Shown: positions 1 to 11,456 of the stretch, in pieces
Layout: every line of letters starts with the position of its first letter
How positions within the stretch are numbered: the first letter of the stretch is position 1
The notes under the pieces: generated by a model
Told to the model about the DNA's origin: nothing
Database searches by the model: none
Seen by the model: only the letters and a program-made list of their open reading frames with translations
Position numbers and translations under genes: made by a program
Assembly: GCF_021130785.1 (NCBI RefSeq)
Contig: NW_025776800.1
Coordinates: forward strand, 1 to 64,000
Direction: 5' to 3'
Length of the DNA: 64,000 nt
Source: Homalodisca vitripennis
Lineage: Eukaryota; Arthropoda; Insecta; Hemiptera; Cicadellidae

Positions 1-26
1 ACGTTTAGACACCAAAGGGGGGACCG

Positions 27-350
27 ATGTTGGAGGTGCATATGGATTTGGTAAAAAGTATTTTTCCCAAACGGGAACGCAACTCGACACGGTCTAATTC
101 CGGCCAAATCGAGGTTCATATGGATTTACAAAAGTGCGGAAACCCGGAGTTTGGCCCACGTCCCGGGCAAGAGGACAGTGTTCTCGGCCTAAAGTGGTGT
201 CTTGGTGATTTTTCGAGAAAATTATATTTCTCGAGTTACGGACTTCAAAGATTTTCAGAGTCCGAGGTGCATATCGGTCGGAAATGGCTCATATCGGTTT
301 TAAATGGGTGCATATCGGGTTGAAAAAGGTGCATATCGGTTTAAAAATCA
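27..350 (-). repeat. Degenerate satellite copies, GGTGCATATCGG family
   Basis: Several spaced copies of a short motif (GAGGTGCATATGG, GAGGTTCATATGG, GAGGTGCATATCGG, GGGTGCATATCGG, AGGTGCATATCGG) are visible. The last four, at about 262-345, form a near-tandem run. The motif is the reverse complement of the unit that makes the array at 55061-55796, so this is the same family in the opposite orientation. Copies before 260 are separated by unrelated GC-richer sequence, and a short hairpin (CGAGAAA/TTTCTCG) lies near 217-237. The window edge cuts the region, so its full size is unknown. Open frames here follow from the repeat and are not treated as genes. Confidence 0.75.
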
Positions 351-412
351 GATCATATTGGTTTCGGATCCGGACTTTTTATTAAGAAAAATTGTAATTT
401 TTTAATAAAAAA

Positions 413-451
413 AGGCCGAACACCAGGTCATAAAAAATCAGTATTCGGCCT
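413..451. other. Short inverted repeat (AGGCCGAA/TTCGGCCT)
   Basis: Two perfect 8-bp arms (413-420 and 444-451) are separated by 23 bases. It lies just beyond the 3' side of the minus-strand R2-group remnant, so it could be part of that element's 3' untranslated region, or a chance hairpin. Confidence 0.35.
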
Positions 452-584
452 GAACTGTGTCTACCGCATTTTAAAATGTCGTGCAGAGTCGATGGAACGA
501 TGAAAGTAGTGGTATTTCACCAGTGACACGGGTTGCCCCGATCTTCCACTTATTCTACACCTGTCATGTCTCCTTACAGTGCCA

Positions 585-615
<31 letters not shown>

Positions 616-689
616 TCCCCGCAGATTTTTCCAAGCCCTTTCCCTTGGCAGTGGTTTCGCTAGCTAGTAGATACGCACAGAGGGAATCC

Positions 690-2260
690 CGTTAATACAT
701 TCATGCGCGTCATTGATTAGATGGCTTGCGTAGGCTCCCGGTGGTGTGTGGAAATGACTGCTCCCGACTGAAAATGGCTCGATGCGGGCAAGCACCCAGT
801 TGTGGCGCTCTATGCGGGCCCTCTTTCCGGTGATGCACACCCACGATGACGTCTCCCAACGTCTCGGGTTTAGAGTGACACCGCCGGCAGTCAGTCCACG
901 CCTGTTCGAGTCCCTCTCGTTTAGAACTTCAGGGCGTCTATGAATTGGCCAGGCTTAAGAGCAGCCTGGTTCAGTAGCCAGAAATTGTCTTTAAAAATCC
1001 AAGACAACGACGCACTGTGAGACCTGAGCCTGCCACGCTAGCCTCGCTTCCTCTTTCAGCCGACGTTTTCAGCTGTCTATTTCCCTAGGTGTTGTAGGGA
1101 ATTTTAGGCCTAGTTGCGCCGCCAACGCCTCTAGGCGACCCGCCCATCCTGCCTCCCTGCTCAGTTCTCGCAGCAGGGAGTCCTCCGACTCCACCAGCTG
1201 CAGGCCGGCCCTGAGGGCATAGATTTCTACCTGCTGCACGAGGGTCAGGGACACCGAGGACCCCAGTCCCTCTTCCACATTTAGAGGACGCCATCAGTGG
1301 TGGTGAGGTGGAGGGGCAGGATTTTCTTGACTTCAGCGCGCAGACGAGTGTCCACGCGCAGAAGGTCGTTTGTTGATAGCAAATCTATTGTGAGGGGTTT
1401 TGCGAACGCCGGCACTACATACACACCATCAGAAGGTTGACCTTCTGATGGAGTTTCAGGGCAAGTCGTCGTACCCTGGCCACCTAGTCGGCGAGGATAT
1501 CTAGGAGCTCTCGGTTGGAAAACCCGTGCTTCAGTGAAAAGTCCTACCCGAGTTAAAGTAATGACGTCGGACAGCGTCACGTTCTTAATCGGCGCTCCCT
1601 TGACCGTGAAAATGGTATCTAGGGCCACCCACGCCGGTCTGGCCCGACCGAGGGTCCCGGCCACACCACCATAACCGGTAATAGCCCTCTTCGTCCACTC
1701 CATCTAGGCCTGGAGCTACCCCGCTCCGTTTTTCCGGGTGAGTTCTAGGGCCACGAAGGCCTATAGGCAATACCAAACAAGGAAATACCCCATGGCCCTC
1801 CCGGTTAGATTTTAATTCGATGTAGCGGCGAAATAAAGGTCCGGTTCTCATCCTCCGGCCCATCCAGAGCTCCGCGGCCTTGTCGGTGGAGGTTTGTTCG
1901 GCTGCTCCGGCAGCGCGCCTGACCTCCTCTCTCAGGCACTCGGCATTCACCAGCTCAGAGCGGTGGGCGCTGCGATGAACGCCCTGTCCTCGCTTCTCGG
2001 GGAAAGCCCTCCCACAGTCAGGACAAAGAAAGCCAATGGCAACGGGAGACCTCATGCACTTAAGAAGATGCACTTACGCCACCCCGGTATGATTTGAAGA
2101 GTGTCCGGCACTCAGTGCAGCGAAACCTGATCAGGTGGTCGCCATGTCGATCTTCGTGATGATCGGTTAGATCTTTCGCGAGGGTGAACCATAACTGGCA
2201 TTGGAGGCATTTTGTTGCCTCCCATGTCCAGTCGTAGGTAGCCATTGGGACGCCAGTAGC
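690..2260 (-). pseudogene. R2-group element copy B: zinc fingers, RT thumb, endonuclease remnant
   Basis: The start chosen is the ATG at 2243-2245. Three cysteine/histidine fingers follow: CLQC with a later H..H, CTEC continuing after a frameshift, and CPDCGRAFPEKRGQGVH with a second H. Three N-terminal fingers are known in one division of R2 elements. The frame then reaches an RT entry motif (PGLDGV, about 1698-1717) but jumps, after GVAGTL, to the thumb segment (DTIFTVKGAPIKNVTLSD, about 1560-1620) and to RLRAEVKKIL...TTDGVL (about 1281-1340). The palm with its catalytic aspartates is therefore deleted. Further on, CRRC followed by PETLGD (about 850-890) and a decayed histidine region match the zinc motif before the restriction-like endonuclease. 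I could not find the endonuclease catalytic block. Non-functional. Confidence 0.75.
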
Positions 2261-2399
2261 CCCCGAGTTCGGGTGTTGTCTTCGGTGCTAAGGGCTCCCG
2301 TCCCTGTAAAACCCCGGGGAGCGCGTCCCCACTGGAGTCCGAGGCTTATTCTTATTGTCCAAAAACTGGAGGGTTCTGTTCAGGTGTGGGAGTGGTTAG

Positions 2400-3595
2400 C
2401 TCCCACACCCTACATCGTTCCAGAGGGGACTGCTTCCTAGGATGAAAACGGTGTTGCCCGAAGGCCTCATGTTAAACCATGGTGTCCTCCCCCTTGACGC
2501 CATGTTTTCTTTTTTTCTAGAAAAAAAGAACCTAGCGGCAAAAAGCTCCAGGCCCACGGATGCGAGTTTACTCAGACGTGGTGGTAAGCATCTCCCGCAT
2601 CCAATCCATGGAGTCGGCGATGAGGGTAACGTCGTCTGCGTATGCAGTAGCAGCCAGCCTCCTCCCACCCGATGGTAAACCCGTGGTTCCCGCTCCGCAG
2701 TTTCTCCAGCAGGGGGTCGATGGCCAGGTTGAAGAGAAGGGGCGATAGGGTGTCTCCTTGTTTTAAACCCCCCTCCACACCCCTCCCACAGGGGGTTTGG
2801 GTCACTCCGAGGGTTCCCAAGGTGGTGGTCCCGCCGGCGTACATCAGGCCCACGATGGAGGACAGGCACCCTGACACGCCATGGCTGCGCAGCATGCGTT
2901 GTATCGCCATGTGCGACACGGTGTCAAAGGCCTTTGAACACATCCAGCAGCACGCCGAAGAGACGACTTCTCTTCCTAAGCTTCACGGCCTGGTCCATGA
3001 GCTGGCAGTTCATGTGGCAGCCGTTGCCGGTCCGAAACCCTCGCTGCTGCTTTTTGGTCAGGGTTACCTGCCCCAGGATCCTCCTCCTCTTCACCACCGA
3101 GCTGAAGATGCGGGTGGTTTAACGCGATGGTGATGGGGCGCCAGTTTGCCGCGCTGCAGAGGTCTTTTCCCCTCTTAGGGATCAGGGTGGTCCTGTTCGT
3201 CTGCCACGCTGACGGGTAGACGCCCCGGAACAGGACGGCGAATGTGCCAGCCGCCTGCGGGTAGCTGGTGATCCCTCGTTTAGTGACTCCGTCCAGTCCG
3301 GGGGAGCCTCCTGGTTTCAGGCGCTTGATCCGCCTGAGGACTTCCGCGGTGGTGAAGGGATTGACCTCACCATCGCGCCTCGCGTCGCCTAGCAGGCCCG
3401 GCACGCAGTCGCTAGCTGTGCCCCAGAGACTCTGGTAGAGGTCAATGGTCGCCTCTCGGGGTGGCGCTTGTCCTCTGCCGGTAACGCAGCGACGAACGCC
3501 CGATGGATCTCCACCACCAAGGTGTTGAGTTCCTCCCCGATGTCCCCTTCCACTGCCGCAAGTTGTTGGATTCGGCGACCAATCTTACAAACAGG
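2400..3595 (-). pseudogene. R2-group reverse transcriptase fragment (copy A)
   Basis: Frame-broken reverse transcriptase. Starting from the high-coordinate end there is a linker, then the RT entry motif with GSPGLDGVTKRGI (about 3280-3305) and a motif-2 region reading TTLIPKRGKDL and NWRPITIAL. After a frameshift come AFDTVSHMAI, GLKQGDTLSPLLFNLAID and the catalytic YADD (2631-2642), followed by a continuation that resembles the segment before the thumb. At least three frameshifts or stops separate these blocks. No zinc fingers precede it, so the copy is 5' truncated, and no endonuclease follows. The family is clear from the motif order. The exact 3' boundary with copy B (somewhere in 2245-2440) is not resolved. 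Confidence 0.8.
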
Positions 3596-5584
3596 TGGGA
3601 ATATAGAAACATATAAACCTTTGCTTATTAAGAAAGCAATATAGCCTACAAATTATATATACAAGTAAACTGATGTCTTTGTCATATAATGAAATTGTGA
3701 ATAAGGAAGTTTATATACCACATAAATCCATAAAATAACTCCACAGAATCAACTAACTTACACCAAACGTTTACAAATAGTTATTAGTAACTTTTTGATT
3801 TCTGCATGAATACAATAATTATACATTATGTATGCGTTCACATATTTCTTTTTTACTTCTACATTTAAGCCTAATGAACTGCTTATATCGATTATGTACA
3901 GTTTTATATTTAGATTCAAAATATTCTAAATTTAATATATATATATATATATATGTAACTCGAAGATCTGGCTCTACTTTGTCATTATGAAAGTAACATA
4001 TGTCCGGTCTGTCACAATCCTTTAAAACTCTGACACTTCATCAGACTCTGAAACAGATTTAAAGTTTAACAACTTCGAGAGATAATCTCGACTCTGTGCT
4101 ATACTCGTGTTCCAGAAACTTTTGTAGCACTCATCTAATAATAGATCAGAAATATTATGGAACATCAAATAAAAAAATGAATTCCGCTACATATGTGTAT
4201 ATGTTTTAACTAATCATTGTTTCAATTTTTAACATTGGTTATAGATCTTAAAATCTAAAACAATTTACATCGACCCCTAATTTATGTTGCACTATGTTAT
4301 GACATAAGAAAGGCCTTTGTTTCTACTTTGTTAACTGAACACTACTATTAGTCTTTCTTTGTGTCCCAAACAAACTCTCCTAAAGAATATCCGCCTTTAA
4401 AAGTACTTGTACCTCATAATTCTATATAATATAATCTCTTTTAACGTCTTTTAAATACAGACCATCATAATTACTTTAAAAGTTCTTAAACCACTTTCAA
4501 TGTTTTATTCCAACGCGTTAAGTGAGCAAAGTCTTACCTAATTCACATATTTCAAACGTCCAGTAAAAATATTTTATTATTTAAAGACACATGCATAGAT
4601 ACACAATCCTGCTTTGTTCAATACTATAGCCACCGAAATTAATAATAGGAAACGTTTTATTCAGATTTGAATATTGTACGACATGTGGCTTTTCCATATT
4701 CTATAAAGTACCTGCACGTTTGTGAAGTACAAATACCTTAACCCAAGTACATTTTCAGGATGGTAGCCGTGATCATACAACTCTCCTACATATAAGACTG
4801 CACCAATATATTCAGTTACATCGTTCTGGAGGTATATAGCCTACAGAGTGAGGGCTGACTGAGCGTTTCTAGGGATTTTTCGGATTTACTGTAATGCGCA
4901 CCTTTCTCACTCATACCTTATATCACCGTTATGATCGCACTGTTATCGTATCATTGTGGTATGATCTACTTCCTATGATGATGTGCTATATCATACTGAC
5001 TATGCTGCCATTATTACCTAAGAAACTACTACATTTACAGAAACGTTTTAATGTAAGACTTCACCTACTTCACTGACTTTTGAAACTCAAATTATAGCAT
5101 ATTTTCAATATGAGGCCAACTTTAAAATTATTCATAGAACGAATTATACATTCTCAGAATTTTTTATACAAAATACAATTTGAAGGCTTCTCATACTTGA
5201 AAACTGTTATTAAGCTTACTCATTAAAAAGCTATTCCAATAAATGTTCAAAAACACGTTTTGCGAAATTAGCAACATTGTGAATGTGATCTCAAAAAAAC
5301 GGTTTTTTTACCATTTCACAAAGGTAAAGAATGGCAAAACTTGGCATCTATTAATTTTTTGTGATTCATAGCTCCAAATGCAATAAAATGTACCTGTTCC
5401 ATTAATGTCTAAATTCACTGAAAGGTATGTGAACTCCAAAATTTAATCTTTTTTTTTAAGTTTGATCGTTTCTGAGATGCCAATGGTGATATAGTTAAGA
5501 TGAACACTGGACACTCTGTATATTTATTTGTTGTTGAAAGAACCAGCAAATAACATGTTCTATAGTTAAATTATAGTTAGAAAA
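3596..5584. other. AT-rich non-coding stretch
   Basis: No gene or recognisable RNA is seen. There is a (TA)9 run near 3937-3954 and a small CGAGA/TCTCG hairpin near 4077. From about 5270 to 5515 the sequence has the look of a decayed DNA-transposon end (the last bases read ACACTGGACACTCTGTA), but no partner end or transposase was found. Confidence 0.6.
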
Positions 5585-6917
5585 TCGGAAAACACACAAT
5601 GAGTGTGTTTCTTGACCTGTCCAAAGCATTCGACTGCGTTGACAATAACACACTGCTAGACAAAACTGGAGTGTCATGGCATTCGAGGCGTGCCCCTTGA
5701 ATGGCTTAGCTCATTCCTAAGCCACAGATCCCAAGTTGTCCAAATTTCAAATCAACTGTCCAGGCCAATAAAACTGAAATATGGTGTCCCACAGGGATCC
5801 ATACTCAGTCCTGTGCTTTTTCTGCTTTATGTCAACGACATAGGATCATCACTTCGGCATGGAAAACTAGTGCAGTATGCTGATGATACGACTCTCTGTT
5901 TCAGTGGGAAATCCAGTGAAGTTTTGGAACAACAGGCTTTTGTTGACATCAACAACTGTGTCCAACACTTCAACAGCCTCAATCTCACAGCAAACTCATC
6001 AAAATAAAATCTTTTGAATTTTTCTATGCGTGTGGTGGAAAACCTTAGTGAACCCGCAGTTTTCTTGGGGGACTCCACACTGGACGAATTCCTGCTCTTC
6101 AAAATTCCTGGGCATACACCTTGATAGAGGGTTGACCTGGAATGATCATATTGACCACGTTTGTGTCAAAATTTCCTCAGGAATTTTCGTTCTGAGGTCT
6201 TTAGCAAAATACTGCACGATTCATTTACTGATAACGGCGTATTACGGCTTAATTTATCCCCATCTGTCCTACGGTCTGGTTCTGTGGGGAGCATGTGCAA
6301 ACACTCTCTTCCAGAGAGTTTTCAGAATTAAAAAAAAATCGATTCGAATCATCGCAAAAATCAATTACAGAGAGTCGTGCAGGCCGGTTTTCAAGAAATT
6401 GCAGCTGTTGACGTTGCCGTGTCTCTACATTTTAGAAACAACCATGTTTTGTATGTACAAATGTGCCTTAACCAGAGGCCGGTACATACACACATGTATG
6501 AGACACGAGGCAGAGAAAACTACCGTACGGGAAGACACAGAACGGTAGTTTGTGAACGCTTGCCTTCGCAAGCAGGTGTTAATCTCCTCAACAGACTGCC
6601 CAACTCTATAAAAACTGCCCCAACGCCCAAGGCGTTCAAAGCTCGTCTCAAACGCCTTTTGGTGTCGCATGCATTTTATAATGCAGATGAGTTTTTTGAA
6701 TTCGACTGGGAGACCACACAATTGGAATGACTGACTCCAATGTTTGAAGTGGGTTTCATTCGCCAGGAATGAAAGATGCGTGATTGTAAAACTGTATGTT
6801 TGAATGAGGTAATGTGGTATGAATGTTTAAAATTTTAGAATATACTCGTACAATATTGACGTTTGCTATGGAACTCATACATGTTGTCCTTGCAATAAAA
6901 GAATTTGATTTGAAATT
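5585..6917 (+). mobile_element. 5'-truncated Jockey/CR1-type non-LTR retrotransposon
   Basis: The 3' part of a non-LTR element. It begins inside the RT domain and runs through the C-terminal region to a 3' untranslated tail with AATAAA (about 6895-6900) and a terminal GAATTTGATTTGA. The 5' truncation and the simple tail are standard marks of target-primed insertion. The same TTTGA-type tail ends the minus-strand element at 30940. No obvious target-site duplication was found in the AT-rich flanks. Confidence 0.85.
5598..6730 (+). pseudogene. Non-LTR reverse transcriptase, C-terminal part, frame-broken
   Basis: RT palm blocks in order: SVFLDLSKAFDCVDNNTLL (about 5600-5660), then after a frameshift GVPQGSILSPVLFLLYVND (about 5782-5838) and the catalytic YADD (5876-5887). 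After further shifts, SKFLGIHLDRGLTWNDHI (about 6090-6145) and the C-terminal segment ending in PNSIKTAPTPKAFKARLKR (about 6600-6660) before the stop at 6728-6730. The order matches Jockey/CR1-group ORF2 C-terminal halves. The endonuclease and the first RT motifs are absent because of 5' truncation. There are about four frame breaks over 1.1 kb. Clade assignment beyond Jockey/CR1 is uncertain. Confidence 0.85.
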
Positions 6918-7523
6918 AATATATATTAAAAATATTTTTTAATATAATACGGGCGTTCACAAAATGGTGTCCCAAACTTCTTTAGATGATGTTACACATA
7001 ATTTCAAACAAAACATGTCATAACAAACATAGGTAGAGAAACGTCTCGTTTAGCTTCTAGCCGCTATGTTGTATTTACTATAAAAGGTGTGTGTTGGTGA
7101 TATATCACCAACTAGTAAAGATACAGATGTCAAAATTGAAAAATAGGTAGTAATTCTAAAGTGTAAAATTAAAAAAAAATTTATGGTACGATTTTTTTAA
7201 ATATAAAAAATGGCAAATGTTGAGAGGTTTAAAAGTAAATAACAAGAAAAAGCAAGTATAGTTATAAAAAATTCACAATACACACCGGTTTATTACATTT
7301 TATATCAATTCCAACGGTAACCCTTTGCAATGGAATGCGTCAAAGTATAAGCGAGCAAGATCACTTTGTAGGTATGCGCACACAATCCGATAACAACGAA
7401 GATTTTATCTGTTCAAAGTAACATCTGATTTACATAAGTTATCAAACATTACTGGATTTTAAACATTTTTCAATAAAAAAGAAAAAATGAAATAGAACTT
7501 TTCTCAACAAAAGCTCTTAATGC
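6918..7523. other. AT-rich spacer with a perfect 20-bp palindrome
   Basis: No gene is seen. At 7093-7112 the palindrome GTTGGTGATATATCACCAAC is perfect. The stretch at about 6950-7070 has a mixed-composition look reminiscent of DNA-transposon ends, but I could not pair it with another end. Confidence 0.5.
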
Positions 7524-7656
7524 ATAAGAGTGCACGGCCACTAATAGTACGCTTGCACAAGCCGGGAGCGCCAAACTTGTCACAGTTGAGCTATATCAGG
7601 TATTTATTCTACCCGGCTTGTGCAAGAGTACTATTAAAGTGGTCGTACTCGCTTAT
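7524..7656. repeat. Foldback element, about 45-bp arms (MITE-like)
   Basis: The arms 7524-7566 and 7612-7656 are inverted copies with only a few mismatches and two single-base gaps. The inner part (ACTATTA...TTGCACAAGCCGGG when both arms are read inward) is nearly perfect. The loop is 45 bases with no coding content. A short high-identity foldback in AT-rich DNA fits a MITE or a decayed DNA-transposon pair of ends. A hairpin RNA is possible but there is no evidence of transcription. No clear target duplication was seen. Confidence 0.7.
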
Positions 7657-10600
7657 AATCAAATGAAACTATTAAGTTAATCTCCATTTCTCCTTCCTTG
7701 AACTTCATAAGTACATCGTACTCTCAGTTTCTAATTCAGAGGTATGACAACGCTATCCGAAATTAGTTGTAAAAATATCATATGACTTTTTTGCGGCTGA
7801 TTCATTCAGTAAAACACGTAATGTATATCATAATTAATTGTATAAAACACGTACAGATATAAGCATCTAATAATAAATCTATTATTTGGTTTTTTTCCTC
7901 TTCTTTTATGCTGTGTCAGTGAAGTCTTTATTTTCACTTTTGATTATATATATATATTCTAAGCTATCAATTCTTTAAAAGTGAATGCAGTAGAAGTCTA
8001 AATATGTATTAATCCAATGCTATGACTAATATAACTCATTGCTGATATAAAATGTGTTTTGCGTTCTTACTTTGTGTGTCTTGACAATTAATTCCTTGAA
8101 ACGGCTCTAAAGAAAAACCCCTGATGCTTAATGAAATATTTTTATTAATTGAGCATGCATGTGTGCAAATATGTTTTGCGTTCTTATTTTTATGTTACAA
8201 CAATCACAGTATCGCTCCTGACACGTTGTCACGATGATGTAAATAAAAAGCACGTAAAAAGTATCAGATTCGGCCAAACAATATTATTTCAGCTTCCAGT
8301 TTCATTGTCACCGGTTTATATCATGCAATGGATGATGTATTCTAACTGCGTCACAGTCATTGATGTAACTTTAATTTTGTACTTTACTACACAGTGCAGT
8401 CTACCTTAAAAGGATTTTATAATATAAATAAGCTTTATTTACACTAACTAAGGTATATGATAGAATAATTTAATGTGAATATATGCAGTATTTCTAGTTA
8501 CATATGTATGACCTTCTGTTATTTTGGTTTCTTTTACGTATTATAAAGAATAAAATCTATACATAAACTTAGTTTTTAAATATTTACAAATTATTAAATT
8601 GGTACGTGATTATAAACTTAACACCCCTAAGAAAAGAACTGGACCCTTTAATACCGTACTCTGGTTATGTAATAATAGATATTTTATAGATATGTTTTTA
8701 TAATATAAGAATGCCATTTTTCCTTCGATTATATAACAAAACCAGTACTTCATAAGTCATAGTAAATACTGGTTCAAAGGTAAATAATTAATAATTTGAA
8801 AGTTCATATACAAATTAACTGCCAAACTCAAACATTGTTCCGTGAAAATGTTTGTTTCCGTATCAGGGTTTAATTAAATAAGTCCATATAACAGATTACA
8901 GAAGAACGCTACAGAACAGATCTGAGTAATTGTACGGATGGATAGATGGAGGAACTTTTATTTTACATTTTGACTCTAAAATGTATAGAGTTCTTCCTTA
9001 GGGCAAGAGTTATGTTTATACCAATGTTCAAGTGTCTATCAGGTTCCTATCATAGGCAGATCAACGGGGGGGGGGAGGTGTTTGACTATAATATCCCAAA
9101 AAGATAAGTTTTTCCCTAGATTCAGAGAAATCTATGTAAAAAAGTTTTAGAAGTATTTAGACGCTTTCTATCAAAAATGTACACAGTTCAGACGAATGGA
9201 TAGAAAAAAAGGCAAACGGACTACCAGATGATTTTAAAAAGGCCATCTCAGTAGTTTTACTAACATATGTATTCCTGTTTACAAGTAAATAGCTTAGCAA
9301 ACACGCAGAATGTATATTAACATCAACAGACGCAACAGTATCGATGGTGCGGAAGTTATCAGTACAATGAAATATAGTTCACACATGCCACTAGGATTGT
9401 TTACTGTATAAGATCTGAAAATCAGTGATCATTAAAATTGATTGACTGAAGCTTTCAAACATTTACGTACCAAAAACGTACTTAGTGTTGCAAACGCAAG
9501 ATGGCGTATTAAATGTCTACGATTACAATATTTAACTGTTCTGTATTATATTGCAATGAAATACGATATTGATTTTAAACGAATTCATACTTTTAAATTT
9601 AATAATTTTATTTAATTATATCTACTGACTGTGTGTAATCCATTTGATATATTACTCCTGTTAGTTGAAAGCCTAATGAAGATTTTCCTTAAAGAAAAAC
9701 TATTTTCTTAGACTATAAATTAAACATTATGTATTGATTAAAATGTAACTTGTATTTTGTCATACAAGTTTAATGTTTGAAAGTAAAGAAAGTCTTATGA
9801 AATCGCATATTAACCGTAGATGGCTACTCATTACAGATTTCACATGTTCTGTGACATCCTGACAGTAAAAAGAATGTCTGACATCTGTCATTACTTGACG
9901 AGACAGATTTAGCAATTGTGTATTGTACCGAAGAATGACAGTGACAAGTTGTGTTTGTTTGCCCCCCAGACCCATTTCATTTGCCCTCAACAATACAAGC
10001 TGTCATACAATGTGACATTGTAATACAGAAAAATACCTCTGAGGTTTTAAATTGGAAAATGTGACCCATGCAATGGTATTCATCGTTTTTCAAGTATATT
10101 GTTATGGGAAACCTTTTATATATTGTAAAACTGCTAGCTTACTCGCCTTGCATTATTTATAAATTGAAAAAAAAAACTATCAAAAGCTATTTAATGAAAT
10201 AAATAAATCTAACTTTAATTTTTTTATTCGATTGCAGCAACTAGAAAAAGAGCTCCAGTTTTTGGCAAACATGAGATAGCAATATTCCCGCTGGTGAGCA
10301 AAAGCAATGATGTAGTCTGGAGACCGAACAAACCCTCCAGTGTGTGTACTTACTAAGTTGTTCCTCAGTTTTCCAGAGAAGTTAGTTCTTTCTATCTTCA
10401 AACTTGATGAAATTTTGGTCTGGATAGTCACTTTTTATCGAATAACACTCACACATTAGAGAAAATGTGTATGATTTGAGTGATAGAATCAATAAAAGTC
10501 GAGATCAAAACTAATATATGTGTTTTAGTGGCAATTTTCCTTTGTTTTACTATGGAAGCGATATCATTTGTATGGTTTTGAAAAAAACCTTAAATTACCA

Positions 10601-11456
10601 TAACCTAAAACTTGATTATGCCGTACTGAACTCGCAGTGTATGATTATGTTTAGTAGAAGTTCACTACATCAAACGCTGAGGAAGAACTCTTGGTATATC
10701 CGGCGGACACAAATGCAACGAAAATTTATACAGAAAATAAGTGCTTACACATCCCAATTATAGAAAGAGAAAAAGCTTTGTCAGCATACAGAGTAAAAGT
10801 AATTACAATCTGTCTATTTCCCCAGGATCGATATGCATCGTAGAACCCTTCCTAGTTTATGTTGAAATGAACATTCATGCAGAATTTGAAGTCTCAAATT
10901 CAGTTCATTGTCGAGACATCGTGCGGAGTGGTTGATATAAATGAAGTTTTTCCAACTTTGCGAGTAACTCGATTCGCTAGTCTATGTCTCTCGCAATCCT
11001 TTGACGCCCGTTGCAATGAGAACGAACAGTTCATATTTCAGAAGCAAAAATTGGTTTTATGACTTAAGCGAGCCCGTGCTGATTATGCTTCACTGTAGCC
11101 ATGGAATAATAAAGACGTAAGAAAACTATTTGTGCTAATACGGGTTGAAGGAGGAGAATATTTACTAACAAGAGTATACGTTAAGATCAACCTATTTATA
11201 AATTAAACAAGTTTCAAAAAAAAATACAGTATCAATAATATATTTTGACGAACTTGTGTCCGATTTCAAGAACGTCTGCCGAAGAGTAACACAAACATGA
11301 GGAGTAGTTGTAAGTCCATCTGATATATAATATGTAATCAAAAAACTTTACTATTTTAAACTGATGCCATACACCAGTTATGAATCATCTGCCTGTAGAA
11401 GATGAATAAATATTTCAGTATGGAATAAATCAGTGCACCTGCTTGTCTCATTTCTG
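7657..11456. other. AT-rich non-coding stretch, nothing recognised
   Basis: Only short open frames of AT-rich composition, none matching a protein family I know. A short (TA)n is present near 7945-7960 and a run of G near 9066-9075. I found no RNA gene or transposon. Confidence 0.55.

Larger units (their letters stand above)
690..3595 (-). mobile_element. Composite R2-group (RLE-type) non-LTR retrotransposon remnants, two copies
   Basis: This GC-rich island in an AT-rich region reads on the minus strand as parts of an R2-group retrotransposon. The order is abnormal: an RT fragment (3595 to about 2400) comes first, followed by zinc fingers, a second RT start, the RT thumb and an endonuclease zinc-motif region (about 2260 to 690). 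The RT motif PGLDGV occurs twice (about 3285-3302 and 1698-1717) in different surrounding sequence, so two copies or two subfamilies are joined head to tail. The flanks are ordinary AT-rich DNA, not 28S rDNA, the usual R2 target. There is no GC-rich sequence beyond 3595. Confidence 0.8.

Noticed and set aside
5270..5520. End of a DNA transposon (ACACTGGACACTCTGTA)
   Set aside because: It looks like such an end, but no inverted partner or transposase was found nearby, so it is noted only in the spacer entry.
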